A stretch of 64,000 nt of DNA. Source: Streptomyces sp. TSRI0281 (GTDB taxonomy: Bacteria; Actinomycetota; Actinomycetes; Streptomycetales; Streptomycetaceae). Position 1 is the stretch's first letter, and every line of letters starts with the position of its first letter. The notes below the pieces were generated by a model. That model made no database searches, was not told where the DNA came from, and saw only the letters and a program-made list of their open reading frames with translations. Positions 32,831 to 41,280 of this stretch are shown here, one piece after another. Location of the stretch: positions 461,418-525,417 of the forward strand of contig NZ_LWLE01000001.1 of assembly GCF_001905125.1 (NCBI RefSeq), given 5' to 3'. A program made the translations under genes and the position numbers.

Positions 32831-35416
32831 TCAGCCGGAGCCGGCCGCCGCCTTCCGGGCCGACAGCCGCACCATCACCGGGCCCGCCAGCGCCGCCGCG
32901 CCGCCCGCGATCAGCACCCCCAGCAGCACCCACCGGATCAGCCCGAGGACCTGCGAGGGGGTCGGTGCGCCGGACGCGGTCGCGGCCACCTCCGTCGCGT
33001 CGTCGGCGCCCGCCGCGGTCCCCGGCGATCCGTCGGGGTCCGGGCCGTCCGCCGAGCCGCCACCGGCCGCCGCGCCGTCCCCCGTACCGCCGGAGTCCGC
33101 ACCGGAGTCCGCACCGGATGCCGGTCCGCCCGCGGTGCCCTCGCCGCCCGGTCCTGCGCTCCGGCCGCCGCCCGCCGCCCCGGCGCCGGGCGGGGTCGCG
33201 GCGCCGCGTTCCAGCAGGCCCGCCGCGTCCCTCGCCTGTGCGCGCAGCGCCGCGGGCAGGGGGGCGTACCCGTGCGGCAGCTGTCCGGGGGTGAGGCCCA
33301 CGGTCTGGCCCGCCCCGGCCGCGTACCGGATCATCCGCGCGTAGTCCCGGCGGGCGGCGGCGGGCTGGTCCGTGGTGGCGGCGGCGTAGGCGACCGCCGT
33401 CAGCGGATACGCGCCGTTCCTCGCCCGTGCCGGATCGGGCGCCTTCACCCCGGCCACGGCCGAGTCCTTCATCTGCGCGACGGCCGCGAGCAGGGACTTC
33501 TCGGTGGGCACGACGAACTCACCGTCGGCGTTCGGCAGGGCCGCGATGTCCAGCTGATAGCGGTCGGCCGAGGGGGCGTCGACCAGTCCGGCCACCTGGC
33601 GCATGCCCTGCGGGCTGCGCTCCCCGGTCAGCTTGCCGCCCGTGGCGCACTCGGCGCAGACCTCGAAGTTCGTCGTCTGACCGCTGTATCCGCGGCGCAC
33701 GCGCAGCGCCCCGTCGTGCAGGTTCTCGGCGTACGGCACGACCTCGGCACCGGTGTAGACGGCCCACTCCGTGGGTCCTGCGGAGGCCCTGGTCTCCGTC
33801 GGATCCGCCTTCGGGAAGTAGTCCGGCGCCTCTTTGTCGAGCGCCATGTCCCGGTAGAAGGGATTGAGTTTCATTCCCCAGGGATCGGGCTTTCCCGAAA
33901 GGAATGCACGGGCGTCCCGGTCGGACTGCAGATAGCGCCACAGCAGTCGGCTCGTATCGGAGTTCTCGCTCGGTGCGACCATTCCGAGCGGACCGCTGCG
34001 AGCCGCTCTGCCCGCCATGGCGGGGTTGAGCTCCACGAATTCCGGATCGCTGACCAGCGCTTCGGGATTTCCCGCCAGATGCGCCGGCTTCGGGCTGTCG
34101 ACGCTCCAGAGGCTGACGCCCGCGACATAGGACTGGGTCAGCATCTTGGCCAGCAGCCGTGGACTGAGCCGCAGATCGCGCACCCACTCGTTCGGCGCCC
34201 CCGCGTGCTCCCAGAGGAATCCCACGCTCAGCCCGCTCACCGCGAGGGGGGCGTGCACGACCGGCGGGGCGCCTTCGGCCGTCTCGACGGGGTCGACCGT
34301 GACGGCCATCCCGGGCGAGGTGGCCGAGGGGTTGCGGATCAGGGAGCGGGCGTGGTCCTCGCCCGACTGGCTGAAGGTGAAGCGGGCGTCCAGGCCGTCG
34401 CACAGGACGGTCTGCCACGACGAGACGGCGTCGGTGAGCAGTTCGGAGCCGATGATGCGGCGCTCCGGCCGGTCCGGGTCACAGGTCTCGCCGACCGGAT
34501 CGAACCGCAGCGGGAAGACCATCCGGCGGTCCCAGTTCGACCGGCTCAGCGGGGAGGTGTCCAGGTTGCCGTTGGCCGGCGCCTCGGTCTCGTGCTCGCC
34601 GCGCGGCACCACGACCAGCCAGCAGGAGCGCGGGTTCGCGCCGCTGCCGCTCACTTCGCCGCAGCCCAGGTGCGGGGCCTGGAGCGCGGTCTGCACCTCG
34701 AAGACCGCCTCGCCGGTGCCGTCCGGCTGGGTCTTGCGCAGGGGTTCCGCGTTCGAGTCGTTCGGGCCGAAGTACGTGAAGTCGTAGGCGTCCTCGGTCG
34801 GCCTGCCCGTGACGGGCCGGAACGGCACGAAGGGGCTGAAGTTGCCTTCGCCCTGGGTGTATTCGGACTCCTGCGGGTCCCATCCCTCGGGCAGCACCCG
34901 GCTCCCGTTGTAGCTCCCCCCGGCCCTGACCGCGCCGAAGTCGCAGCTCTCCCGGTCGGGGCCACCGGAGCTGTCGCCCCAGCACTGCATGATCTGGAGG
35001 TAGTTGACGAACTTTCCGCCCAGCGGGGTCGGCCTCCCCCCGGTCCAGGTCACCTTCACGCCCTGGGCCCGCAGGTGTTCTGTCTGGTGCACGGTCACCC
35101 TGAGGCCGGAGAAGTCGTCGTACGGTCCCTTGGTACCGCTCCTGGTGACCGCCGATCCGGCGTCCGCCGCACGGCCCGCGGAAGCCGCCCGCGCCGTCTG
35201 TGCCGTGGATGCCGCCCGGGCAGTCTGTGCCGTGGATGCCGGGGATGCTGCCTGGGCCGTCTGTGCCTTCTGTGCCATGGATGCCGCCTGGGCCGCCCGC
35301 GCCTGGTCGGCGCCGCTCGGCAGCGGGACCAGGGCGAGCAGTACGGCGGCGAGGAGCGCTCCGGCACCGGCGGCCGTACGCCTCCCGGGGCGGACACGGA
35401 CACGTGGGTGTCTCAC
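32831..35416 (-). CDS. large surface PstS-related protein with C-terminal membrane anchor (861 aa)
   Basis: Signal peptide, then an Ala/Gln/Thr repeat region (AQTARAASTAQTARAAS, about 40-85). A ~600-residue extracellular region follows, containing PstS-like segments (PLAVSGLSVGFLWEHAG, LSPRLLAKMLTQSYVAG, NGAYPLTAVAYAAATT near its end) and several Cys. A long Gly/Ala/Asp linker then leads to one membrane helix (LIRWVLLGVLIAGGAAALAG) and a basic tail. It appears to be a PstS-type binding protein enlarged by an extra N-terminal domain (inference from scattered motifs). GTG start overlaps the stop of the upstream PstS gene by 4 nt, so translation is coupled. Confidence 0.75.
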   Translation of the reverse strand: MRHPRVRVRPGRRTAAGAGALLAAVLLALVPLPSGADQARAAQAASMAQKAQTAQAASPASTAQTARAASTAQTARAASAGRAADAGSAVTRSGTKGPYDDFSGLRVTVHQTEHLRAQGVKVTWTGGRPTPLGGKFVNYLQIMQCWGDSSGGPDRESCDFGAVRAGGSYNGSRVLPEGWDPQESEYTQGEGNFSPFVPFRPVTGRPTEDAYDFTYFGPNDSNAEPLRKTQPDGTGEAVFEVQTALQAPHLGCGEVSGSGANPRSCWLVVVPRGEHETEAPANGNLDTSPLSRSNWDRRMVFPLRFDPVGETCDPDRPERRIIGSELLTDAVSSWQTVLCDGLDARFTFSQSGEDHARSLIRNPSATSPGMAVTVDPVETAEGAPPVVHAPLAVSGLSVGFLWEHAGAPNEWVRDLRLSPRLLAKMLTQSYVAGVSLWSVDSPKPAHLAGNPEALVSDPEFVELNPAMAGRAARSGPLGMVAPSENSDTSRLLWRYLQSDRDARAFLSGKPDPWGMKLNPFYRDMALDKEAPDYFPKADPTETRASAGPTEWAVYTGAEVVPYAENLHDGALRVRRGYSGQTTNFEVCAECATGGKLTGERSPQGMRQVAGLVDAPSADRYQLDIAALPNADGEFVVPTEKSLLAAVAQMKDSAVAGVKAPDPARARNGAYPLTAVAYAAATTDQPAAARRDYARMIRYAAGAGQTVGLTPGQLPHGYAPLPAALRAQARDAAGLLERGAATPPGAGAAGGGRSAGPGGEGTAGGPASGADSGADSGGTGDGAAAGGGSADGPDPDGSPGTAAGADDATEVAATASGAPTPSQVLGLIRWVLLGVLIAGGAAALAGPVMVRLSARKAAAGSG

Positions 35417-37149
35417 GACAGGTCTCCCTTGCGGCGGGACCGCGCGGCGAGCGCGCGGGCGGCGAGCGGCGGGCCGACGACCACACCGGCGAGCAGCAGG
35501 GCGGACAGCGCCATCAGGGCACCGCGCAGCCCCACCGCGTCGTCGGACGCGAGATTGACGGGGTTGGCGACGACCGAGGCGTCACCGGAGCCGGAGCCGC
35601 CGCCGTCGATCGGTTCGCCGGTGTCGGGGTCGACCGCGCCTCCCCCGCCCGCGGCGGCCTCCTGGGCGTCCGGAGTGCCGTCACCGTCGATGTCGGCACC
35701 GCCCGTCGTACCGGCGCTTCCCGTGCCGCCGGAGCCGGTCGCCCCGCCGGAACCGCCGGAACCGCCCGTGCCACCGCTGCCGCCCGAACCGCCGTTGCCG
35801 GAACCGCCGTTGGATCCCTGCGCCGCGGGCTTCACCGGGGTCTGCTCGTTCTTGGCTCCGGCGGTGCCGTTGGAGCACTGCCGCGGGCCCCGCTTGTCGC
35901 ACGCCTTCGGGTACGGCGCGTTCTTGGCGAGGGTGTTGCCGCCGTTCTTCGAGAAGGTGGGGTTGCGGCAGCCGTTGATGTCGACCTTGCCGGTGGGCGC
36001 GCCGGGGATCCGCCGTACCTGGTCGAATCCCGCGAGCACCAGGTTCTTGGGCAGCGGTGAGTAGCCGAGCTCCTCCGCCTGCTGCTGGCCGTCGCAGAGG
36101 AAGTAGTTGGCGAAGGCGCCGAGGGTCTTGCCCTTCGCCTCCGTCATGGGGTTCTTCTCACCGTCCAGCGAGGTCGGCACGATCATGTAGCTGTAGCTGG
36201 ACAGCGGGTAGGTACGCCGGTCGCCCGAGCGGTAGACCCCGTCGAGGATCTGCGTCAGGTAGTCGGAGGACCCCTTGTCGTTGTTGATCCGTGCCGCCAT
36301 CAGCCCCACGGCGACGCTGGAGGCGGTCGGTTCCACGTAGTACCCGGCCCGGTTGAGCATCTTGGCGACCGGGAAGCCGGTCTTGATGGCGTACGAGTAC
36401 TCGACGTAGGTGATGGCGCCCTCGGCGTGGTTCTGCCGCACATAGCCGGAGACGCCCAGCGAACCGGACTTGGCGATCTGGGAGGAGCCCGAGGCGCTGG
36501 GGAAGTACGACGTCATGCCGCAGGGCGTGGACTTCCCGGCCCGTCGGCAGAAGTCGTTCCAGGTCGCGCCCTGCTCCTTGGCCAGCCAGGTGGTGAACTG
36601 CGCCGTGGTGCCGGAGCCGTCGGAGCGTACGACGGGCACGATCTGGCGGCTCGGCAGGTTCAGGCCCGGGTTGTCCGCCCTGATCTCGGGCGCGTTCCAC
36701 CGGGTGATCCGCGAGGTGAAGATCTTGGCCAGGACATCGCCGGACAGCCGCAGGTTGGTGACCTTCTTGCCACCGATCCTGAGGTTGTACATGAACGCGG
36801 TGCCACCGGCCACGATCGGCATGTACGCGTAGCCGCGCTTCGGCGGCACGTCCGTGACGCCGCCCTCCTTGAGCCCGTACGGAATCTCCGAGACGCCGAA
36901 GTCGACCGTGCCGTTCTTGAACTGCTCCCGGCCGTTGGACGAGCCGGTGGCCGCGAAGTTGACGGTCATCCCGAGGTTGGAGGCGACATTGCGGCGCCAC
37001 TGGTCGAGCGCGTTGGAACTCCAGGTGGAGCCCGCGCCGGTGATCTTGCTGTACGAGGCCGCCAGGGCGGGCGGCTGACCGGTGGCCAGCAGCGCGCAGA
37101 GCAGCGCGGCCAGCCCCATGGCCAGACGGGACACGGTCGCGGGTCTCAC
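35413..37149 (-). CDS. pstS: membrane-tethered phosphate-binding protein PstS
   Basis: 578 residues. Signal peptide (cleavage near LAA-SY), then a full PstS domain (about 32-400): ITGAGSTWSSNALDQW, FAATGSSNGREQF, VDFGVSEIPY, RSDGSGTTAQFTTWL and the C-terminal LPKNLVLAGFDQVRRI. These include the Ser/Thr/Asp positions that bind phosphate. Unlike ordinary lipoprotein PstS it has no lipobox. It ends in a Gly/Ser linker, a DIDGDGTPDAQEA calcium-binding-type loop, a membrane helix (GALMALSALLLAGVVVGPPL) and a basic tail. GTG start overlaps the pstA stop by 4 nt. Confidence 0.88.
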   Translation of the reverse strand: MRPATVSRLAMGLAALLCALLATGQPPALAASYSKITGAGSTWSSNALDQWRRNVASNLGMTVNFAATGSSNGREQFKNGTVDFGVSEIPYGLKEGGVTDVPPKRGYAYMPIVAGGTAFMYNLRIGGKKVTNLRLSGDVLAKIFTSRITRWNAPEIRADNPGLNLPSRQIVPVVRSDGSGTTAQFTTWLAKEQGATWNDFCRRAGKSTPCGMTSYFPSASGSSQIAKSGSLGVSGYVRQNHAEGAITYVEYSYAIKTGFPVAKMLNRAGYYVEPTASSVAVGLMAARINNDKGSSDYLTQILDGVYRSGDRRTYPLSSYSYMIVPTSLDGEKNPMTEAKGKTLGAFANYFLCDGQQQAEELGYSPLPKNLVLAGFDQVRRIPGAPTGKVDINGCRNPTFSKNGGNTLAKNAPYPKACDKRGPRQCSNGTAGAKNEQTPVKPAAQGSNGGSGNGGSGGSGGTGGSGGSGGATGSGGTGSAGTTGGADIDGDGTPDAQEAAAGGGGAVDPDTGEPIDGGGSGSGDASVVANPVNLASDDAVGLRGALMALSALLLAGVVVGPPLAARALAARSRRKGDLS

Positions 37150-38615
37150 GGGGTACTCCCGGGTGTGGTGGTGGCGCCGCCGGACGGGGTGCCCGACGGT
37201 GTCGTACGGGTGGCCTCACCAGCCGCGGAACGAGCTTCGGCACGGCCTTCGGCACCGGCTTCGGCAGGGCCTTCGGCATGGGCTTCGGCATGGGCTTCGG
37301 CATGGGCTTCGGCATGGGCCGGGGACCCAGCGGCGGCGCGGGCTGCGGTACGGGCCGTGAAGCGGGCGGCGTCGCGGCGCGAGGCGAGGACCCGCCGATG
37401 GGTCCGGGCCTTCGTCAGCTGCCCCGGATCGCGGCCGCCGATGAGCCGGGCGATCACGAAGAGGAGCAGCACCAGCGCCATGAGCGTCGCCGCGGTGCCG
37501 AACCCGCGGGCGATCATGTCGGGCTCGGGCGACTTGACGAACTCGAAGGTGGCCAGCGGCAGTGAGACCTGCGGCCCGGACAGCGGATCGGCGTTCAGCT
37601 CGGCCGTGAAGCCCGCGGTGAGCAGCACCGGCGATGTCTCGCCCACCCCGCGGGCGGTGCCGAGGATGACCGACGTGGTCAGTCCGGACCGGGCGGTGGG
37701 CAGCACGACGTGCCGGACGGTGCGCCAGCGCGAGGTCCCCAGCGCGTACGAGGCTTCGCGCAGCGTGCCGGGTACCAGGCGGATGACGACGTCCGAGGCC
37801 CTGATGATGATCGGCAGCATCATCACGGCCAGGGCGAGGGAGGCGGCGAGCCCGGACTTGTCGAAGCCGACGGCGAGGATGACGGTCGCGTAGATGAACA
37901 GACCGGCGACGATCGAGGGCAGCGCGGTCATCGCCTCGACGATGGTGCGGACGAAGCGGGCGAAGCGGCCCGGGACCTCGTTGAGGAACACCGCGCAGAC
38001 CAGCCCGGTCGGCACGGTGACCAGGAGCGCGAGGGTGATCTGCTGGAGCGTGCCGACGATGGCGTGCAGGATGCCGCCGACACCGAGGCCGTCCAGCGGG
38101 CCCGCGAGCTTCATGTCCTGGGTGAAGAAGTTGCCGTGGGGCAGCGCCTTGCGGCCTTCCCAGAGCGTGAAGACGATCACGAAGGCCAGCGCGACGAGCA
38201 TGACCAGTCCCATGCTGCGGACGACGATGCCGGCCAGCCGGTCCCTGATCGCCGGCCCGTCCTCGTCGAACGAGACCAGCAGCGCGTACAGCCCGAGGAA
38301 GAGCACGTACGCGACGAAGAGGAAGCCCACCGCGCCGTTGAACGGCAGCAGGCGGACGAAGAGCAGTGCGGTCACGCTCAGCGCCGCGGCCGCCGCACCG
38401 GCCAGGGCGAAGGTGTCCGAGGGGCGGGTCAGCTTCAGGGAGCGCCGGACCTCGCCGCCCGCCCGCCGCCGTTCAGCGGTGCGGGCGGGCAGCACGGTGC
38501 GCGACGCGGCCTCGGGGGCGTGGTCCGGGGCGGCTTCCGGGACGTCCTTCGGCGAGGACACCGACGAGGGCGCGGACTCGCCTACGGTCCGCGGCGGTTC
38601 GGGTGCGAGTGTCAT
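37146..38615 (-). CDS. pstA: phosphate ABC transporter permease PstA with N- and C-terminal extensions
   Basis: 489 residues, longer than the usual ~290. The permease core (about 140-430) has the BPD_transp_1 fold, with TALPSIVAGLFIYA and the coupling loop region EASYALGTSRWRTVRHVVLPTARSG. Before it come about 60 polar residues and two additional helices (FALAGAAAAALSVTALLFV; VGFLFVAYVLFLGLYALLV). After it, an Ala/Glu/His-rich tail carries AHAE repeats from a 12-bp DNA repeat. ATG 38615, 17 nt after pstC. It forms the channel with PstC and is driven by PstB. Confidence 0.9.
   Translation of the reverse strand: MTLAPEPPRTVGESAPSSVSSPKDVPEAAPDHAPEAASRTVLPARTAERRRAGGEVRRSLKLTRPSDTFALAGAAAAALSVTALLFVRLLPFNGAVGFLFVAYVLFLGLYALLVSFDEDGPAIRDRLAGIVVRSMGLVMLVALAFVIVFTLWEGRKALPHGNFFTQDMKLAGPLDGLGVGGILHAIVGTLQQITLALLVTVPTGLVCAVFLNEVPGRFARFVRTIVEAMTALPSIVAGLFIYATVILAVGFDKSGLAASLALAVMMLPIIIRASDVVIRLVPGTLREASYALGTSRWRTVRHVVLPTARSGLTTSVILGTARGVGETSPVLLTAGFTAELNADPLSGPQVSLPLATFEFVKSPEPDMIARGFGTAATLMALVLLLFVIARLIGGRDPGQLTKARTHRRVLASRRDAARFTARTAARAAAGSPAHAEAHAEAHAEAHAEGPAEAGAEGRAEARSAAGEATRTTPSGTPSGGATTTPGSTP
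37271..37318. repeat. four perfect 12-bp tandem repeats inside the pstA 3' end
   Basis: CTTCGGCATGGG x4 (37271-37282, 37283-37294, 37295-37306, 37307-37318), flanked by degenerate copies. The period is a multiple of 3, so copy-number changes stay in frame; they encode the AHAE repeat of the PstA tail. Confidence 0.9.
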
Positions 38616-38632
38616 GACGGGCGGGCACCCTT

Positions 38633-39682
38633 CTAGGCGTCGCTGGAGGCGCCGGAGCGGCTGCGGGCGACGATCGACGAGGCGGCGAAGTTGACGACGA
38701 GGGTCATGAGGAAGAGCGCGAGACCGGCGGCCATCAGCGCGGACATGCCGAACGGGCTGGCCTCGCCGTAGCGCAGGGCGATCAGTGCGGCGACCGAGCT
38801 GGTGCCGTTCTGCAGGACATGCCACTGGATCTCGAAGACGGGCGAGATGATCAGGTAGACGGCGATGGTCTCGCCGAGCGCCCGGCCGAGCCCGAGCATC
38901 GTGCCGCCGATCATGCCGCCCTTGCCGAAGGGCAGGACGACGCTGCGGATCATGCCCCAGCGGGTGGCGCCCAGGGCGTACGCGCCCTCGCGCTCGCCGG
39001 CGGGTGCCTGCGAGAACACCTCGCGCATCACCGAGCAGATGATGGGCGCCACCATCAGGGCGACCACGATGCCCGCGATCAGGGTGGAGGAGGTGTAGAC
39101 GGTCTCGGGGGCGAGCGGGTCGCGGGGGTCGGCCCCGTCGACCGTGAAGAGCGGGAACCACCCGAAGTAGGCGGCGATCCAGCGGGCGGTGGGCAGGACG
39201 GCGCCCTCGAAGAAGAAGAGCCCCCACAGCCCGTAGACCACGGAGGGCACGGCGGCCATCAGGTCGACGACGCTGATCAGGGTCCGGCGCAGCCCCGGCG
39301 GCGCGTACTCGGAGATGTAGAGGGCGCCGCCGATGGCGAGCGGAACCGCCACGGTGATCGCGGTCAGCGCGATGAGCACCGTGCCGATGAGCACCGCGGC
39401 GATGCCGAACCGTCCGGCGTCCGGTTCCCACGCCTGGGTCGTGAGGAACGCCCAGCCGGCCCGTTCGAGCGCCTGCCAGGCCCGGTAGAGGAGGAATCCG
39501 CCGACCAGGAGCATCACGGCCAGCACGAAGCCCCCGCCGCCCCGGGCCACCGCGCGGAACACCCGGTCGGGCAGCCCGGGGTCCGCGTACAGCCGCCGGG
39601 GCCCTTCGGATACGGCGCCGGGCTCGTCCGATGCGCCGGTGCGTGTCCCGGCGGGCGGGGGTCGCTCCTTTGTTCGTGTCAT
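38633..39682 (-). CDS. pstC: phosphate ABC transporter permease PstC
   Basis: 349 residues, six main helices. Family features: GTVLIALTAITVAVPLAIGGALYISEYAP, MAAVPSVVYGLWGLFF, and the EAA-type loop EGAYALGATRWGMIRSVVLPFGKGG, all typical of PstC. A polar N-terminal extension of about 45 residues precedes the first helix. ATG at 39682 chosen; a GTG one codon upstream (39685) is equally possible, and neither has a good Shine-Dalgarno. First transporter gene of the cluster, 17 nt ahead of pstA, with candidate PHO boxes 20 nt upstream of the start. Confidence 0.92.
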   Translation of the reverse strand: MTRTKERPPPAGTRTGASDEPGAVSEGPRRLYADPGLPDRVFRAVARGGGGFVLAVMLLVGGFLLYRAWQALERAGWAFLTTQAWEPDAGRFGIAAVLIGTVLIALTAITVAVPLAIGGALYISEYAPPGLRRTLISVVDLMAAVPSVVYGLWGLFFFEGAVLPTARWIAAYFGWFPLFTVDGADPRDPLAPETVYTSSTLIAGIVVALMVAPIICSVMREVFSQAPAGEREGAYALGATRWGMIRSVVLPFGKGGMIGGTMLGLGRALGETIAVYLIISPVFEIQWHVLQNGTSSVAALIALRYGEASPFGMSALMAAGLALFLMTLVVNFAASSIVARSRSGASSDA

Positions 39683-39703
39683 CACGCGGCCGACGCTCGC
39701 GGG

Positions 39704-39747
39704 ACGCGATGAACCCGTGCGCCCCGAGATGTGAATGAGGTGTGCCC
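39704..39747 (-). promoter_or_regulatory. candidate PhoP PHO-box tandem ahead of pstC
   Basis: Read on the reverse strand, four consecutive 11-nt units are GGGCACACCTC, ATTCACATCTC, GGGGCGCACGG and GTTCATCGCGT. The Streptomyces PhoP direct repeat unit is an 11-mer beginning GTTCACC; the fourth unit matches 6 of 7, the second 5 of 7, the first 4 of 7, the third poorly. The 11-nt periodicity is exact. Confidence 0.45.
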
Positions 39748-40136
39748 TAAAGGCAACTTCCGGTGACGTCCCCCATCTCGGCGAGGAGCGCGCGGAACCG
39801 TTCGTAGGCGGCCCGGCAGGTCGAGTGCCGTTCGTACGCCCGTGCGGAGACGGCCGTGGCGCGGCCGTCCGCTTCCCTCAGCAGCCAGATCCAGCCGTTG
39901 CCCGAAGGTGTGTGCTGGACGGCACCGGTCTGTTCCCGGTGGCTCTCGCGCAGTTCGTCGAAGGCGCGACGGCAGTCGCCGTACGCGCCGAACGCATGGG
40001 CGGACACCGCGACCACGCGTCCGTTCTGCGCGATCATCCGCCAGCCGTATCCCCCGTCCGTGTCGATGTCGATCCGACATCGTGCCCGTACCGCTTCCGC
40101 TCTGCCGGCACCATCAGCACCATCCGTACGCGTCAT
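39747..40136 (-). CDS. tandem DUF1508 (YegP-like) protein
   Basis: 129 residues with two copies of a ~35-residue YegP-type unit: GGYGWRMIAQNGRVVAVSAH...YGDCRRAFDEL and NGWIWLLREADGRATAVSAR...HSTCRAAYERF. Each has the W-R/L-L...G-R/A-VA-S pattern and a Cys near the end of its helix. These small soluble domains are widespread and of unknown function. Lies 62 bp upstream of pstC in the same direction; the PHO-box candidate abuts its stop codon. May be the first gene of the transporter cluster or only its neighbour. Confidence 0.75.
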   Translation of the reverse strand: MTRTDGADGAGRAEAVRARCRIDIDTDGGYGWRMIAQNGRVVAVSAHAFGAYGDCRRAFDELRESHREQTGAVQHTPSGNGWIWLLREADGRATAVSARAYERHSTCRAAYERFRALLAEMGDVTGSCL

Positions 40137-40465
40137 GTCGCCCCACCCCCCGCCGCCCCCTTCGGAAGTCGGGCGGCAGGCGCAATTTATTGAGCGGGGG
40201 GCGCGACCGGGGGCGCAAACCAGTCATCCGGTCGGTTTTCATCGCGATGTAGTCCGTAGGGCGTCCGCCATACACCGGAACGGCCCGCCGCCCGACGATC
40301 ACCCGGTCCGGCGGTACGTGGCTTCCCGCAGGCCGGCGGACGCCGGGGTGCGGGCCCACGGGAAGGCACGCACCGCTCACGAACCGAGGAGCGGCGGACC
40401 CGACGCCCCGGCAACCCGGCGTCCGCCGGTCACCCGCCGGAACGCCGTCCTCACGTCACCTCACG
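40137..40465. other. 329-bp gap, nothing recognisable
   Basis: No convincing gene on either strand. A short AT-rich spot (CAATTTATTGAG, 40181-40192) may belong to the promoter of the DUF1508 gene. The region may mark the edge of the accessory Pst block. Confidence 0.45.
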
Positions 40466-41149
40466 TCACGCCACGGCGAGCAGCACGATGAGCGCCACCG
40501 CGCCCACCGCGGCCGGGGCGATCACCTCGTACGCCCAGCGCACCGGGGACGCCACGCCCGCCCCGCTCTTCCCGGTCGCCCCGCTCTCCGCGGCCCCCAC
40601 GCTCTTCCCGCTCTCCCCGTGGCCCGCCCGCTCGGCCAGATCCCGCAGGTCCAGCACGGTCTGGTCGGCCGCCGCGACGCGCGCCTGCCTGTCGCGGACG
40701 TCGGCGTTGACCGAGGTCCGGCCGTACGGGTCGTCCAGGGACTGCCGCGAGGCCTTGCGGGCCGCCCGCTTGCGCTCCCGCAGCGAGACCGGCACCGCCC
40801 ACAGCTGGAAGGTGGCGCCGTCCCGGGCGATCAGCTCGGTGGAGTACCCGGCGCGCACGTCGGCGACCGCGCTCCACGGCAGCTCGACCGTCCGGAACGG
40901 GTTGCGGATCCGGATCCGCGTGTCGTTCGCGAACACCGCGGGCCGCAGCGTGAACGCCACGATCAGCGGCACGGCGGTCAGCAGCCCGGCGAGCGCCACC
41001 CACGGCACCCGGCCGTCCCCCTGGAACATGGCATCACCGGCGAGCCAGGCGACCAGCAGAAGCAGCAGGACACCGCAGACCAGCCCGGCGCCCGACCGGT
41101 AGGTCCGGTCGGCATAGGTCGGCTCTGCGGGGGGTGTGGGGCTCGTCAT
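40466..41149 (-). CDS. PH-domain (bPH) membrane protein
   Basis: 227 residues. Two N-terminal helices (about 23-41 and 52-70), then a bacterial PH-like segment (NDTRIRIRNPFRTVELPWSAVADVRAGYS...FQLWAVPVSLRERKRAARKA). A Gly/Ala/Ser-rich linker and a C-terminal helix (WAYEVIAPAAVGAVALIVLLAV) follow. Proteins of this form are common next to deoC in Streptomyces (from memory); function unknown. ATG at 41149. Divergent from deoC across 131 bp that contain the nucleoside operator. Confidence 0.82.
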   Translation of the reverse strand: MTSPTPPAEPTYADRTYRSGAGLVCGVLLLLLVAWLAGDAMFQGDGRVPWVALAGLLTAVPLIVAFTLRPAVFANDTRIRIRNPFRTVELPWSAVADVRAGYSTELIARDGATFQLWAVPVSLRERKRAARKASRQSLDDPYGRTSVNADVRDRQARVAAADQTVLDLRDLAERAGHGESGKSVGAAESGATGKSGAGVASPVRWAYEVIAPAAVGAVALIVLLAVA

Positions 41150-41244
41150 AGGGCCGATTCTGCCTGACCGGAGCCCACGACGGCGGGGCGGCCGTGCGCC
41201 CGGCGCACGCCGCTCGGCGAATACGCACAGTCGGCCGGGTCCCC

Positions 41245-41274
41245 TGTACAGGTCGCTACGCGCGTAGATATGCT
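41245..41274 (+). promoter_or_regulatory. deoC promoter with nucleoside-regulon operator
   Basis: TGTACA (-35 candidate, 41245-41250), 18-bp spacer, TATGCT (-10, 41269-41274), then 6 nt to the GTG start. The palindrome CTACGCGCGTAG (41256-41267) fills the spacer between the hexamers, a position at which a bound repressor would block RNA polymerase. Confidence 0.65.
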
Positions 41275-41280
41275 CATCTG

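Noticed and set aside
40114..40380. Possible 88-codon reverse gene upstream of the DUF1508 gene
   Set aside because: Overlaps the DUF1508 start region, has mixed codon bias and no recognisable features.
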